A stretch of DNA of 32,895 nt from an uncultured bacterium (lineage in GTDB: Bacteria > Cyanobacteriota > Vampirovibrionia > Gastranaerophilales > Gastranaerophilaceae). A program made the translations under genes and the position numbers. Below are positions 7,200-14,238 of the stretch, one piece after another (position 1 is the stretch's first letter; each line of letters starts with the position of its first letter). The notes beneath the pieces are model-generated. The model saw only the letters and a program-made list of their open reading frames with translations. It was not told where the DNA came from and did no database searches. The stretch lies in contig USCK01000003.1 of NCBI GenBank assembly GCA_900553205.1, positions 1-32,895 of the forward strand. The letters run 5' to 3'.

Positions 7200-7763
7200 A
7201 TGACAAAGACAATTAGTTTAAAGAAAAGATATGAAGACGAAATAAAAGCTGCAATGAAAGAAAAGTTCGGCTATGAAAACGATATGATGATTCCTAAACT
7301 TCATAAAATCGTTTTGAACATGGGTGTTGGTGAAGCTTCACACAACTCTAAAATTGCAGATGTTATTGAAGGTCAATTAACAAAAATTGCCGGTCAAAAG
7401 GCTGTTGTTACTAAAGCTAAAAAATCAATCGCTTCTTACAAATTGAGAGAAGGTATGCCAGTTGGTGCTATGGTTACATTACGTGGTGAAAGAATGTATG
7501 ATTTCTTACAAAAGTTAATCTGCGTTGTTCTTCCTCGTATTCGTGACTTTAGAGGTATTAGTGCAAAAAGTTTTGACGGTCGTGGTAATTATACTTTAGG
7601 GTTAAAAGAACAATCTTTATTCCCTGAAATTACTTACGAAGAAGTAGATTTAGTAAAAGGTATGAATGTTTCAATTATTACTACAGCTAAAACTGATGAT
7701 GAAGCTAGAGAATTATTGAGATTAATCGGTATGCCTTTTAAAGGAATGAACAAGCAACAATAA
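7200..7763 (+). CDS. rplE: 50S ribosomal protein L5
   Basis: A protein of 187 aa, slightly longer than the usual 179. It has the L5 core: MMIPKLHKIVLNMGVGEASHN, KSIASYKLREGMPVGAMVTLRG, and FRGISAKSFDGRGNYTLGLKEQSLFPEI. L5 binds 5S rRNA in the central protuberance and contacts the P-site tRNA. AGAGGA precedes the ATG after a 54-nt gap. Confidence 0.97.
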   Translation: MTKTISLKKRYEDEIKAAMKEKFGYENDMMIPKLHKIVLNMGVGEASHNSKIADVIEGQLTKIAGQKAVVTKAKKSIASYKLREGMPVGAMVTLRGERMYDFLQKLICVVLPRIRDFRGISAKSFDGRGNYTLGLKEQSLFPEITYEEVDLVKGMNVSIITTAKTDDEARELLRLIGMPFKGMNKQQ

Positions 7764-7785
7764 CTAAAATATAAAGGAGAAAATC

Positions 7786-7992
7786 GTGGCTAAAAAAGCG
7801 ATGATAAATAAGGAAAGATCCAGAGAACAATTAGTATTAAAAGGAAAATATCCTAAAACAAGATTACATAACAGATGTAGTATTTGTGGTCGTCCTCACG
7901 GATTCCACAGAGATTTCGGTCTTTGCAGAATTTGCTTGAGAAAAATGGCTCACCAAGGATTGTTACCTGGCGTTACTAAAGCTAGCTGGTAG
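7786..7992 (+). CDS. rpsN: 30S ribosomal protein S14, zinc-binding type
   Basis: A protein of 68 aa starting at GTG (AAAGGAG, 7772-7778, upstream). Two cysteine pairs (CSIC and CRIC) flank GRPHGFHRDFGL, marking the zinc-ribbon S14 type, usually about 61 aa. The C-terminus PGVTKASW is the canonical S14 ending. It is the last gene of the first half of the cluster: a strong terminator follows within 30 nt, so rpsH is not simply read through. Confidence 0.96.
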   Translation: MAKKAMINKERSREQLVLKGKYPKTRLHNRCSICGRPHGFHRDFGLCRICLRKMAHQGLLPGVTKASW

Positions 7993-8018
7993 TTCTTTAT
8001 TACTAAACAAAAACATTT

Positions 8019-8046
8019 AAAAGAGTAACATTTTGTTACTCTTTTT
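8019..8046 (+). terminator. Intrinsic terminator after rpsN
   Basis: AAAAGAGTAACA (8019-8030) pairs perfectly with TGTTACTCTTTT (8034-8045) around a TTT loop, ending in a five-T run (8042-8046). This is a textbook rho-independent terminator placed where the spc operon would normally continue into rpsH. Confidence 0.88.
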
Positions 8047-8125
8047 GTGTTGTTATATTGAATATAAAGCAATTTTTTTTATTTACAAGTTTTCATATAT
8101 ATATGCAAATAAAAAGGAGAATAAT

Positions 8126-9410
8126 ATGGTTTCAATAAATCCGGAAAATGTTATAAAAACTGCTGAATCAGGTTTAAAGAAAAAAGCTTTTGGTGGTGTA
8201 TCATTAGAAAGTGCAAAAGAGGCTATTCAAAAAAACGGCAGATGGTGTTAAACAACTTGCAGAGAATGCAATAGGCTCAGTTCAACAAGAGTTACAAAAT
8301 TTTAAAGGTAAATCTGCACAAGAAATGGCAGAAATGACATCAAAAAAAGATGCAGTGATTCTAGTAAAAGATAAACAAATTGCCCAAAAAGATGAGCAAT
8401 TAAACATTATTCAAAAAGCTCTTAATACTGCAAAATCTATAAAAGAAGGTAAACCTAAAAAATTAAAAAATGGTAATTATGAAATTTCAAAAGTAAATAA
8501 AAATGGTGCTAAGATGACAACAGAAAAAACTGCTGATGGAAAATTGGTAAAAGTTTCTGTTGGAACATTAGATGGTGATGTAAGAACTACACGCTATAGT
8601 CTAGAAACAGGAAAACCAAAATCAACATATACAAATGTTAATGAAGAAACAACTCTTAAGTATGATAATGATGGGAAGTTAAAATCAAAAGATTTGGTAA
8701 ATGTAAAAAAATCTTCTGTTCAAAAGCCAAAAATTGTATCGGAAGATATTATTTCTACAGATAAACGTACGGGTATAGATAACATCAAAAAAACGTATTC
8801 AGATGGGTCTTATCAAATGATTGAATATAGTAAATCTGCACAAACTCCTCTCGCAAGTGAAAAATTTAATAAAGAAGGAAAGTTAGTTGAAAAAGCAAGA
8901 ACGACTTTAGATAATTCTGGTAAAGTTGCATCTACAACTACAGAAAAACTTAATCCAGAAACAGGTAAGAGTGTAGAAATAATTAATAAATATGCAGATG
9001 GAACATCTTCAAGAAAATTGTTTAATGAAGAAGGAAAATTCTATAAAAAAGAAGAAAAAACAAAACAAGGTTTAAAACGTATTGTTACAGCAAAAACGGA
9101 TAAATATGGTAATGTTGATGATTCAAACCCTACTTTAAAATATGTTTATCCTAAAGAATCATTAATAAAAAGCTCAACTGTAGAGTTAGAATCCAGATAT
9201 TATGCGAATAAAGAAGTTTTAAAAATGAAAGATGGTTCAACTGTCACAATGGGTATAAATAATAACTATACACCGTATAATGTTACAATAAATAAACAAG
9301 GTGAAGCACCTAAAGTATTAGAAAGGGAAGAAGGTGCTGAATATCTAAAGGAAATAGGAAAAGTTGGATATCGTCAAGATGAAGATTATTTTTCTAATGT
9401 ATTAAAATAA
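8126..9410 (+). CDS. Hypothetical repeat protein inserted in the spc operon, apparent +1 frameshift at A7
   Basis: Function not recognised. AAAGGAG (8113-8119) and ATG 8126 begin a frame (MVSINPENVIKTAESGL...) that stops at 8251 after 41 codons. The next frame continues uninterrupted to 9410 and would join smoothly if one A were dropped from the seven-A run at 8229-8235 (SAKEAIQ-KTADGVKQLAEN). Joined length is about 427 aa. The N-terminal 90 residues look helical. The rest is a series of lysine/threonine-rich beta-like units with repeated GK-x-DG/YDNDGKL/FNKEGKL/FNEEGKF patterns, resembling loose YD/MORN-type repeats. AFGG (residues 21-24) and NFKG motifs recall those of other proteins in this window. 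No signal peptide or membrane segment is clear. The shift may be a sequencing error, a phase-variable or decaying gene, or slippage on the A-run. Confidence 0.68.
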
Positions 9411-9435
9411 AAGGGGACGAAAGTTCCCCTTTTTT
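9409..9435 (+). terminator. Intrinsic terminator after the inserted gene
   Basis: AAAAGGGGA (9409-9417, overlapping the stop codon) pairs with TCCCCTTTT (9425-9433) around CGAAAGT, followed by T's to 9435. It isolates the inserted gene from rpsH. Confidence 0.88.
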
Positions 9436-9497
9436 ATGCTTAATATCTCGTAATTAATGACTTGTAAGATATTTTTCTTTATACTAAAATAGTTTTG

Positions 9498-9526
9498 TTG
9501 ACTGCCGAAATACGCTTTATTATGAG
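9498..9526 (+). promoter_or_regulatory. Putative promoter of the rpsH-rplF-rplR unit
   Basis: TTGACT (9498-9503), a 17-nt spacer, then TATGAG (9521-9526). The -35 box and spacing match the rpsJ promoter. A promoter is required here because two terminators lie upstream. The roughly 75-nt leader has a weak stem, TGCAAG with CTTGTA, around 9562-9581. Confidence 0.5.
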
Positions 9527-9607
9527 CAATAATTAATTCGGTAAGAACGAGTACTCGGATACTGCAAGTTATATTCTTGTAAGTCCACAATAGAAAAGGA
9601 AGTAAAC

Positions 9608-10003
9608 ATGAACACAGATCCTATAGCAGATATGCTAACTAGAATCAGAAATGCTAATATTGTTTCTCTCGAAACAGTATCTATGCCTCTTTCAAAATTG
9701 AAATTATCCTTAGCTGAATTGTTAAAGAGCGAAGGTTTTATTAACGGTTATTCTGTTAAAGAAGAAGGTAAATTCAAATCTTTAGTTATCGAATTGAAAT
9801 ACGATGAACACGGAAAACCTGTTATCACTAACCTTCAAAGAGTTTCTAAACCAGGTCTTAGAACTTATTGCAAGTCTAAAAACTTACCTCAAGTATTTGG
9901 TGGTTTAGGTATTGCTATTATTTCTACAAGCAAAGGTTTATTAACAGATAGAAAAGCTCGCAAAGAAAAATTAGGCGGCGAAATTCTTTGTAATGTTTGG
10001 TAG
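9608..10003 (+). CDS. rpsH: 30S ribosomal protein S8
   Basis: A protein of 131 aa. MNTDPIADMLTRIRNAN at the start and ISTSKGLLTDRKARKEKLGGEILCNVW at the end are diagnostic of S8. S8 binds 16S helix 21; in E. coli it represses spc-operon translation through its own mRNA. AAAGGAAG precedes the ATG. It normally follows rpsN directly, but here it is displaced by 1.6 kb and begins a new transcription unit. Confidence 0.97.
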   Translation: MNTDPIADMLTRIRNANIVSLETVSMPLSKLKLSLAELLKSEGFINGYSVKEEGKFKSLVIELKYDEHGKPVITNLQRVSKPGLRTYCKSKNLPQVFGGLGIAIISTSKGLLTDRKARKEKLGGEILCNVW

Positions 10004-10086
10004 TTTTTAATCCTGTTACATTCAAAGTCCAGTTTTGTTTGTAAAACAAGCAAACTACAGTCAAACTTACAAAAAGTAAAATACTC

Positions 10087-10119
10087 AAAGTGGTGTAATT
10101 GACAGAAAACCCACTTTTT
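10087..10119 (+). promoter_or_regulatory. Terminator-like hairpin in the rpsH-rplF spacer
   Basis: AAAGTGG (10087-10093) pairs with CCACTTT (10111-10117) across a 17-nt loop and runs into five T's (10115-10119), just upstream of the rplF AAAGGAG. A second small hairpin, TTGTTT/AAACAA with loop GTA, lies near 10036-10050. It could be a leaky terminator or attenuator within the operon; the long loop makes it weak. Confidence 0.4.
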
Positions 10120-10137
10120 AGAAAAGGAGAATAAAAT

Positions 10138-10677
10138 ATGTCACGTATTGGTAAAAAACCCGTTGAAATTCCTTCAGGAGTTGAAGCTAAATTAGACGGT
10201 CAAACAATTACAGTAAAAGGACCTAAAGGTACTGAAACTGTTACAGTAAGAGATGAAATTAAAATTTCTATTGTTGATAATCACATTATACTTGAACCTA
10301 CTAATGATGAAAGAAAAACTAATGCTTTGCATGGTCTTTCAAGAACATTAGTTGCTAACGCTGTTGAAGGTGTAAGCAAAGGTTTCGAAAAGAAATTAGA
10401 AATTCAAGGTGTTGGTTATCGTGCTAACATGGAAGGAACTAAATTAAATATGCAACTAGGTTACTCTCACCCTGTTCTTATTGATCCTCCACAAGGTATC
10501 ACTATTGCTGTAGAAAAGAATGTAAACATTACAGTTAGTGGTTCTAATAAGCAAATGGTTGGTGATGTAGCTGCTGCTATCAGAAGCAAACGTCCTCCAG
10601 AAGTTTATAAAGGAAAAGGTGTTCGCTATGAAGGTGAACATATCAGACGTAAAGCTGGTAAAGCCGGCAAAAAATAG
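10138..10677 (+). CDS. rplF: 50S ribosomal protein L6
   Basis: A protein of 179 aa, normal length. MSRIGKKPVEIPSGV, the duplicated L6 fold, and the C-terminal signature VAAAIRSKRPPEVYKGKGVRYEGEHIRRKAGKAGKK are all present. L6 lies near the sarcin-ricin loop and the factor-binding site. AAAGGAG (10124-10130) precedes the ATG. Confidence 0.98.
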   Translation: MSRIGKKPVEIPSGVEAKLDGQTITVKGPKGTETVTVRDEIKISIVDNHIILEPTNDERKTNALHGLSRTLVANAVEGVSKGFEKKLEIQGVGYRANMEGTKLNMQLGYSHPVLIDPPQGITIAVEKNVNITVSGSNKQMVGDVAAAIRSKRPPEVYKGKGVRYEGEHIRRKAGKAGKK

Positions 10678-10717
10678 GTAGTTCTTAGGCGAACGAAGTA
10701 AGTCTTAGAAATACCTA
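10675..10717 (+). promoter_or_regulatory. Stem-loop 1 of the rplF-rplR spacer
   Basis: TAGGTA (10675-10680, beginning at the rplF stop codon) pairs with TACCTA (10712-10717). TTCT (10682-10685) pairs with AGAA (10707-10710), with a single G-A mismatch between the two helices. Confidence 0.5.
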
Positions 10718-10736
10718 TCCTGAACTTGTTTCAGGA
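10718..10736 (+). repeat. REP-like palindrome in the rplF-rplR spacer
   Basis: TCCTGAA (10718-10724) and TTCAGGA (10730-10736) form a perfect 7-bp stem around CTTGT. The sequence resembles a palindrome I recall as dispersed in several bacterial genomes (a TCCTGAAC-TTG-TTTCAGGA core). Related half-sites occur at 3071-3079 and 3987-4003. Whether it is repeated across this genome cannot be seen here. Confidence 0.45.
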
Positions 10737-10754
10737 ATATAATATAAATAGTAA

Positions 10755-10797
10755 AGCCCACATAAACCCTTAGTAAGTGGCTAAGAAGGTTTGGGTT
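10755..10797 (+). promoter_or_regulatory. Stem-loop 3 of the rplF-rplR spacer
   Basis: AAACCCTTAG (10764-10773) pairs with CTAAG (10781-10785) and GGTTT (10788-10792) with an AA bulge. AGCCC (10755-10759) pairs with GGGTT (10793-10797). In total this is about 15 base pairs, ending just before the rplR ribosome-binding site (AAGGAG). No T-run follows. It is the most extensive structure in the operon's spacers. Confidence 0.58.
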
Positions 10798-10811
10798 AAG
10801 GAGAAACGAAA

Positions 10812-11180
10812 ATGATTAAACAAGAAATTAGAAAACCTAAAGTTCAAAAAAGACATAGATCAATTAGAATAAATATCTCAGGTGATTCTGAATACCCAAG
10901 ATTGGCTGTATATAGAAGCACTAAACATATTTATGCTCAAGTTATTGATGATGTTAAACATGTAACTTTAGCTTCAGCTTCTTCCAATGATAAAGAATTG
11001 CGTGCTAAATTATCACATGGTGGTAATATTGAAGCTGCAAAACTTGTTGGTGAAGAAGTTGCGAAAAAAGCTCTTAAAGCTGGTGTAAAAGGTGTTGTTT
11101 TTGATAGAGGTGGTTTCCTTTATCATGGAAGAATCCAAGCACTTGCTGACGCAGCTAGAGAAGCTGGTTTAGAATTCTAA
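10812..11180 (+). CDS. rplR: 50S ribosomal protein L18
   Basis: A protein of 122 aa. RHRSIRINISGDSEYPRLAVYRSTKHIYAQVIDD and the C-terminal GVVFDRGGFLYHGRIQALADAAREAGLEF are canonical L18. It binds 5S rRNA with L5 in the central protuberance. AAGGAG (10798-10803) precedes the ATG. It is the last ribosomal gene in the window: rpsE, which normally follows, is absent and a terminator comes at once. Confidence 0.97.
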   Translation: MIKQEIRKPKVQKRHRSIRINISGDSEYPRLAVYRSTKHIYAQVIDDVKHVTLASASSNDKELRAKLSHGGNIEAAKLVGEEVAKKALKAGVKGVVFDRGGFLYHGRIQALADAAREAGLEF

Positions 11181-11199
11181 TTAGATAATAATAGAATTA

Positions 11200-11241
11200 A
11201 AAAGGCGAAGTTTATTATATATAATCTTCGCCTTTTGTTTT
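11200..11241 (+). terminator. Intrinsic terminator after rplR
   Basis: AAAAGGCGAAG (11200-11210) pairs perfectly with CTTCGCCTTTT (11226-11236), followed by TTTTGTTTT. The loop itself contains a self-complementary AT stretch. Confidence 0.88.
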
Positions 11242-11265
11242 GTATTTCTATTTTAATTAGCAAAT

Positions 11266-11298
11266 AAAAAAGATAGGATTTACATCCTACCTTTTTTT
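11266..11298. terminator. Bidirectional terminator between rplR and the HEAT-repeat gene
   Basis: TAGGAT (11274-11279) pairs with ATCCTA (11284-11289) around TTAC. AAAG and CTTT flank it across an A-C mismatch, with an A-run on the left and seven T's on the right. It can serve the minus-strand HEAT-repeat gene, which ends at 11320, and back up the rplR terminator. Confidence 0.72.
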
Positions 11299-11319
11299 AT
11301 TAAATATTTATTGTACTAA

Positions 11320-12174
11320 TTAAACATTAGCAGTCTTTTTTTGAACAGAAGCTCCTGGGATAGATTGCCAGTTAGCTGCCATAATCTTTTTGAAAGATTT
11401 TAGAGCTGTATCTTCAAGTTCACCTAATTCTTCAGCTTCCATAATTAATTCTCTTAATGGAAGTAAAGCTCTTTGGTCTCGAAGAACACCTAATGCAGCT
11501 GCTGCACCAGCTCTAACTAATTCATTTTCTGTTCTGTTTTTCATAACATCAATCAATGCAGGAACAGCTTTTGTATCGTTTAATTTACCAAGAGATGTTA
11601 CTGCGTAAATTCTAACATTTACCCATTCGTCATATAACATTTTGATAATATGGTCAACAGCTTTTTTGTCGCCAATTTCACCTAATGCTCTTGTAGCATC
11701 ACAACGAACATTAACTTTTTCGTGGTCTAATGAACCAATCAAAGCATCTGTAGCTACATCACCAATTTCGATTAACGCATCTGTTGCAGTAATACAAACT
11801 TGAGGGTTTTCATCATTTAAAGCTTCAACAAGTGGTTCAACTACAATTTTTCCACCTAAACGACCTAAAGCACGAGCTGCACGAACTCTAACATCAACAT
11901 TACGATCTTCTCTTAATGATTCGATTAAGAATTCAGTAGCTTTGGTATCACCAAGTTCACCAAGAGCTCTTGCTGCATATAATCTAACTGAGCCGTTTTT
12001 ATCGTTTCTTAAAACATCAATTAATGGTTCAACAGCTTTTGAATCACCTAATTCGCCTAAGACTCTTGCTGCATTATATCTAACTTTTTCTGAACTGCTT
12101 GTCTTTAAATCTGATAGTAATTCATCAAAAGATTTTTTACTTTGTTTTTTCTTACCGATAACTGATATTGTCAT
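11320..12174 (-). CDS. PBS-lyase-type HEAT-repeat protein
   Basis: A protein of 284 aa, almost entirely HEAT-like repeats of about 31 residues. The repeated pattern is VRYNAARVLGELGDSKAVEPLIDVLR, seen roughly seven times from residue 28 to 250 (VRLYAARALGELGD, VRVRAARALGRLGG, VRCDATRALGEIGD, VRIYAVTSLGKLND and others). Family knowledge: these repeats occur in cyanobacterial phycobilin lyases (CpcE/F type) and in many scaffolding proteins. No phycobiliprotein gene is near, so a protein-interaction role is more likely than chromophore attachment. There is no signal peptide or membrane segment, so it is probably cytosolic. GGAGGT (plus-strand 12181-12186) lies 6 nt before the ATG. Confidence 0.88.
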   Translation of the reverse strand: MTISVIGKKKQSKKSFDELLSDLKTSSSEKVRYNAARVLGELGDSKAVEPLIDVLRNDKNGSVRLYAARALGELGDTKATEFLIESLREDRNVDVRVRAARALGRLGGKIVVEPLVEALNDENPQVCITATDALIEIGDVATDALIGSLDHEKVNVRCDATRALGEIGDKKAVDHIIKMLYDEWVNVRIYAVTSLGKLNDTKAVPALIDVMKNRTENELVRAGAAAALGVLRDQRALLPLRELIMEAEELGELEDTALKSFKKIMAANWQSIPGASVQKKTANV

Positions 12175-12456
12175 TACATAACCTCCGACATATAAACTTT
12201 TTTAATTCATCACACTCTTATATAAAAATTGTTAGTTTAAAATAATTGCTTTTTTTCTTTGGTTTTTTTACATTTTTTTACATTCCATAAAGGGTAAAAA
12301 TTACACTTTATTTTCTGCGTACTAATAATATAACATATCTTTTGATTTTATTCATAATAAAGTCCAATTTGTAAAATATTTTCCTTATCTTTTGTAAACA
12401 TAATCCCAGATTTCAATCATACATTGAAAGTTTTTTTACAAGTTTGTAAAGATGTA
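12175..12456. other. Intergenic region between the HEAT-repeat and kinase genes
   Basis: 282 nt without a supportable gene. It holds the HEAT-repeat gene's ribosome-binding site, two near-identical T7ACAT runs around 12263-12284, an ATAAAG/CTTTAT pairing (12287-12292 with 12306-12311) and a perfect 7-bp hairpin, TTTCAAT/ATTGAAA (12411-12417 with 12423-12429). The hairpin is followed by T's only on the plus strand. The kinase transcript on the minus strand has no convincing terminator here. No clear promoter for the HEAT-repeat gene was found. Confidence 0.45.
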
Positions 12457-14103
12457 CTACTTACTAGGGATAGTAATAATAAATTTACTACCTTTATTAA
12501 CTTCACTTTCTACAGCAATTTTTCCATTGTGTTTGTCGATAATTTTTGCACAAATAGCAAGCCCTAAGCCTGTTCCGACACCAACACCTTTGGTTGTATA
12601 TCCTGCCATAAAGATTTTGTCTTTATCCTTAATTCCTATTCCGTTATCTTCAATTTCTATAGTAAGTGTATTATTATCATATTTTGTAGAAATTGATATT
12701 TTACCTTTGTCTTTAATTGCTTGGCAAGCATTAACTAAAATGTTCATAAATACTTGGTTTAGCATATTAGGATAACATTTTATTTTTGGAATATCACCAT
12801 AATTTTTTATAATTTCTATTTTATTTTTTGTTTCGTGTCTTATCAAATCAAGTGTCAAATCCAGTTCTTTGTTGATATCAGCCTCTTGAAGTTCTGCTTC
12901 ATCTAATCTTACAAATTTCTTCAAAGATATAACAAGATGATTAATTCTTTGGATAGCTTCTTTGTCTGTTGCATTGATATCAGTCAAAATTTCAGATAAC
13001 TTTTTATCCTTGATTTTGTTAATAAGTTTAGTGAAGATTTCGTTATTAGATTTGATAGAGGCAACAGGTGTATTAATTTCGTGAGCTACTCCGGCGATTA
13101 ATTGACCTAAAGATGCCATTTTCTCAGAATTTATAAGTTGAATTTGCGTGTCTTTTAATTGTTTTAATGTTGCTTTCAGTTCTTTAACTGTTTCAATATT
13201 CTTTTTGTACAATTTAGCGTGGACAATCGCAGTTCCGAGTTGAGAGGAGATACTTTCTAATATATCAAGTTCTTCATTAAGACCTCTTTTTTGTCTGGAT
13301 AATATGACTACAATACCTAATATTTCAGACATATGGTATATCGGAGTTATTATTCTTTGTACAGATTCTTTCAAAGGTTCAGCGTTTAGGTTTTCACGCA
13401 TACATCTTGAATAAGATATTTTATTATTTTTAAGTGTCTTGATTACATTATTATCAAACATTACTGTAGAATTTATATCTGAGATGTTTAAGGATTGTGT
13501 AATTGTGAATTTTTTATTATTAAATTCTGCATAATATGCTTTGAACGCACCAAACATTAATGCCAGTTCTTTTAATGTCGGATTAATAATACTTGGCAGG
13601 TCAATAGATTCTCTAATTATATTAGAGATTTTGTTAATAAGTGCCATTTTTATAGCCTGCGCTTGTGCTTTTTGTTTAATATGTTGTAAATCATTGTTTT
13701 GCTCAGTCAGATTATCATATTTCTTTTCAAGCTGGCTGTATTTTTTTTCTAATCTGTCATATTTTTCTTGTGAGGTTACATCTGTAAAAAATATAATAGT
13801 GTATTTGCCTCTTTTTATAGCATTAATATTATAGTAATAAAATTCATTCTGTTTTATTTGGTACGAAATGTAGGCTACAAAGCTTTCTTTGGAGCGTACG
13901 GCTTGGATAATCGGAGAATGAATTTCTGAGTTTTCAGAATCAAGTGGACAAATGTCATAATTAATTTTGTGTAAAAACTTTTTTATATTTTTAAAATCGG
14001 GAAAATAACGACAAAAAACATTGTTTTTATAAACAAGTTCTATATCATTATTTAAAACCATTACAGGATTATTAAATTTATTAAAAAAATCAAACTTCTC
14101 CAC
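12457..14103 (-). CDS. Soluble sensor histidine kinase (PAS-like, GAF-like, HisKA, HATPase)
   Basis: A protein of 548 aa. Residues 1-110 look like a PAS-type sensor. Residues 113-150 form a coiled coil. Residues 165-295 look like a GAF domain. A second coiled coil (300-328) leads into the H-box SEKMASLGQLIAGVAHEINTP with phospho-acceptor His341. The ATPase domain has the N-box (NQVFMNILVNACQAI, Asn454/458), the G1 box DNGIGI (486-491) and G2 GTGLGLAI (510-517). There are no membrane segments, so it senses a cytoplasmic signal. No response regulator is adjacent; the DNA-binding protein encoded divergently at 14239 is a possible neighbour in regulation but has no receiver domain. The start is GTG with no Shine-Dalgarno motif. 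A TATAAT box lies 6 nt upstream, suggesting a leaderless message or a different start. Confidence 0.92.
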   Translation of the reverse strand: MEKFDFFNKFNNPVMVLNNDIELVYKNNVFCRYFPDFKNIKKFLHKINYDICPLDSENSEIHSPIIQAVRSKESFVAYISYQIKQNEFYYYNINAIKRGKYTIIFFTDVTSQEKYDRLEKKYSQLEKKYDNLTEQNNDLQHIKQKAQAQAIKMALINKISNIIRESIDLPSIINPTLKELALMFGAFKAYYAEFNNKKFTITQSLNISDINSTVMFDNNVIKTLKNNKISYSRCMRENLNAEPLKESVQRIITPIYHMSEILGIVVILSRQKRGLNEELDILESISSQLGTAIVHAKLYKKNIETVKELKATLKQLKDTQIQLINSEKMASLGQLIAGVAHEINTPVASIKSNNEIFTKLINKIKDKKLSEILTDINATDKEAIQRINHLVISLKKFVRLDEAELQEADINKELDLTLDLIRHETKNKIEIIKNYGDIPKIKCYPNMLNQVFMNILVNACQAIKDKGKISISTKYDNNTLTIEIEDNGIGIKDKDKIFMAGYTTKGVGVGTGLGLAICAKIIDKHNGKIAVESEVNKGSKFIITIPSK

Positions 14104-14109
14104 ATAATA

Positions 14110-14139
14110 ATTATAGCTTCATATTGTAAACGATTGCAA
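14110..14139 (-). promoter_or_regulatory. Putative promoter of the histidine kinase gene
   Basis: On the minus strand, TTGCAA (plus 14134-14139), an 18-nt spacer, and a perfect TATAAT (plus 14110-14115). Transcription would begin at about the GTG start codon (14103). Confidence 0.48.
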
Positions 14140-14238
14140 ATAAAAATTTACATCTTGAAATATTTTGGTAAATCTGAAAAAGTTCATGATACATTAGTAT
14201 TTGTTAAGAGCAAATGGGATTAGAAATAGGAGATTCTA

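Noticed and set aside
8033..8125. N-terminal extension of the inserted gene (MLLFLCCYIEYK...)
   Set aside because: It would start inside the rpsN terminator. The AAAGGAG and ATG at 8126 are far better.
8211..8240. GTG at 8211 as the start of the 399-aa frame
   Set aside because: It has no ribosome-binding site, and the reading before the A-run is out of phase with the well-supported upstream start. A frameshift explains the data better.
10099..10104. TTGACA in the rpsH-rplF spacer as a promoter -35 box
   Set aside because: No acceptable -10 box occurs 16-18 nt downstream. The hexamer falls in a hairpin loop.
11320..12174. Phycobilisome lyase (CpcE/F) role for the HEAT-repeat protein
   Set aside because: The repeats match, but there is no phycobiliprotein or pigment gene in the window, and such repeats are widely used as scaffolds.
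12411..12437. TTTCAAT/ATTGAAA hairpin plus T-run as a terminator
   Set aside because: The T-run follows on the plus strand, but neighbouring genes there are on the minus strand, so it terminates no visible transcript.
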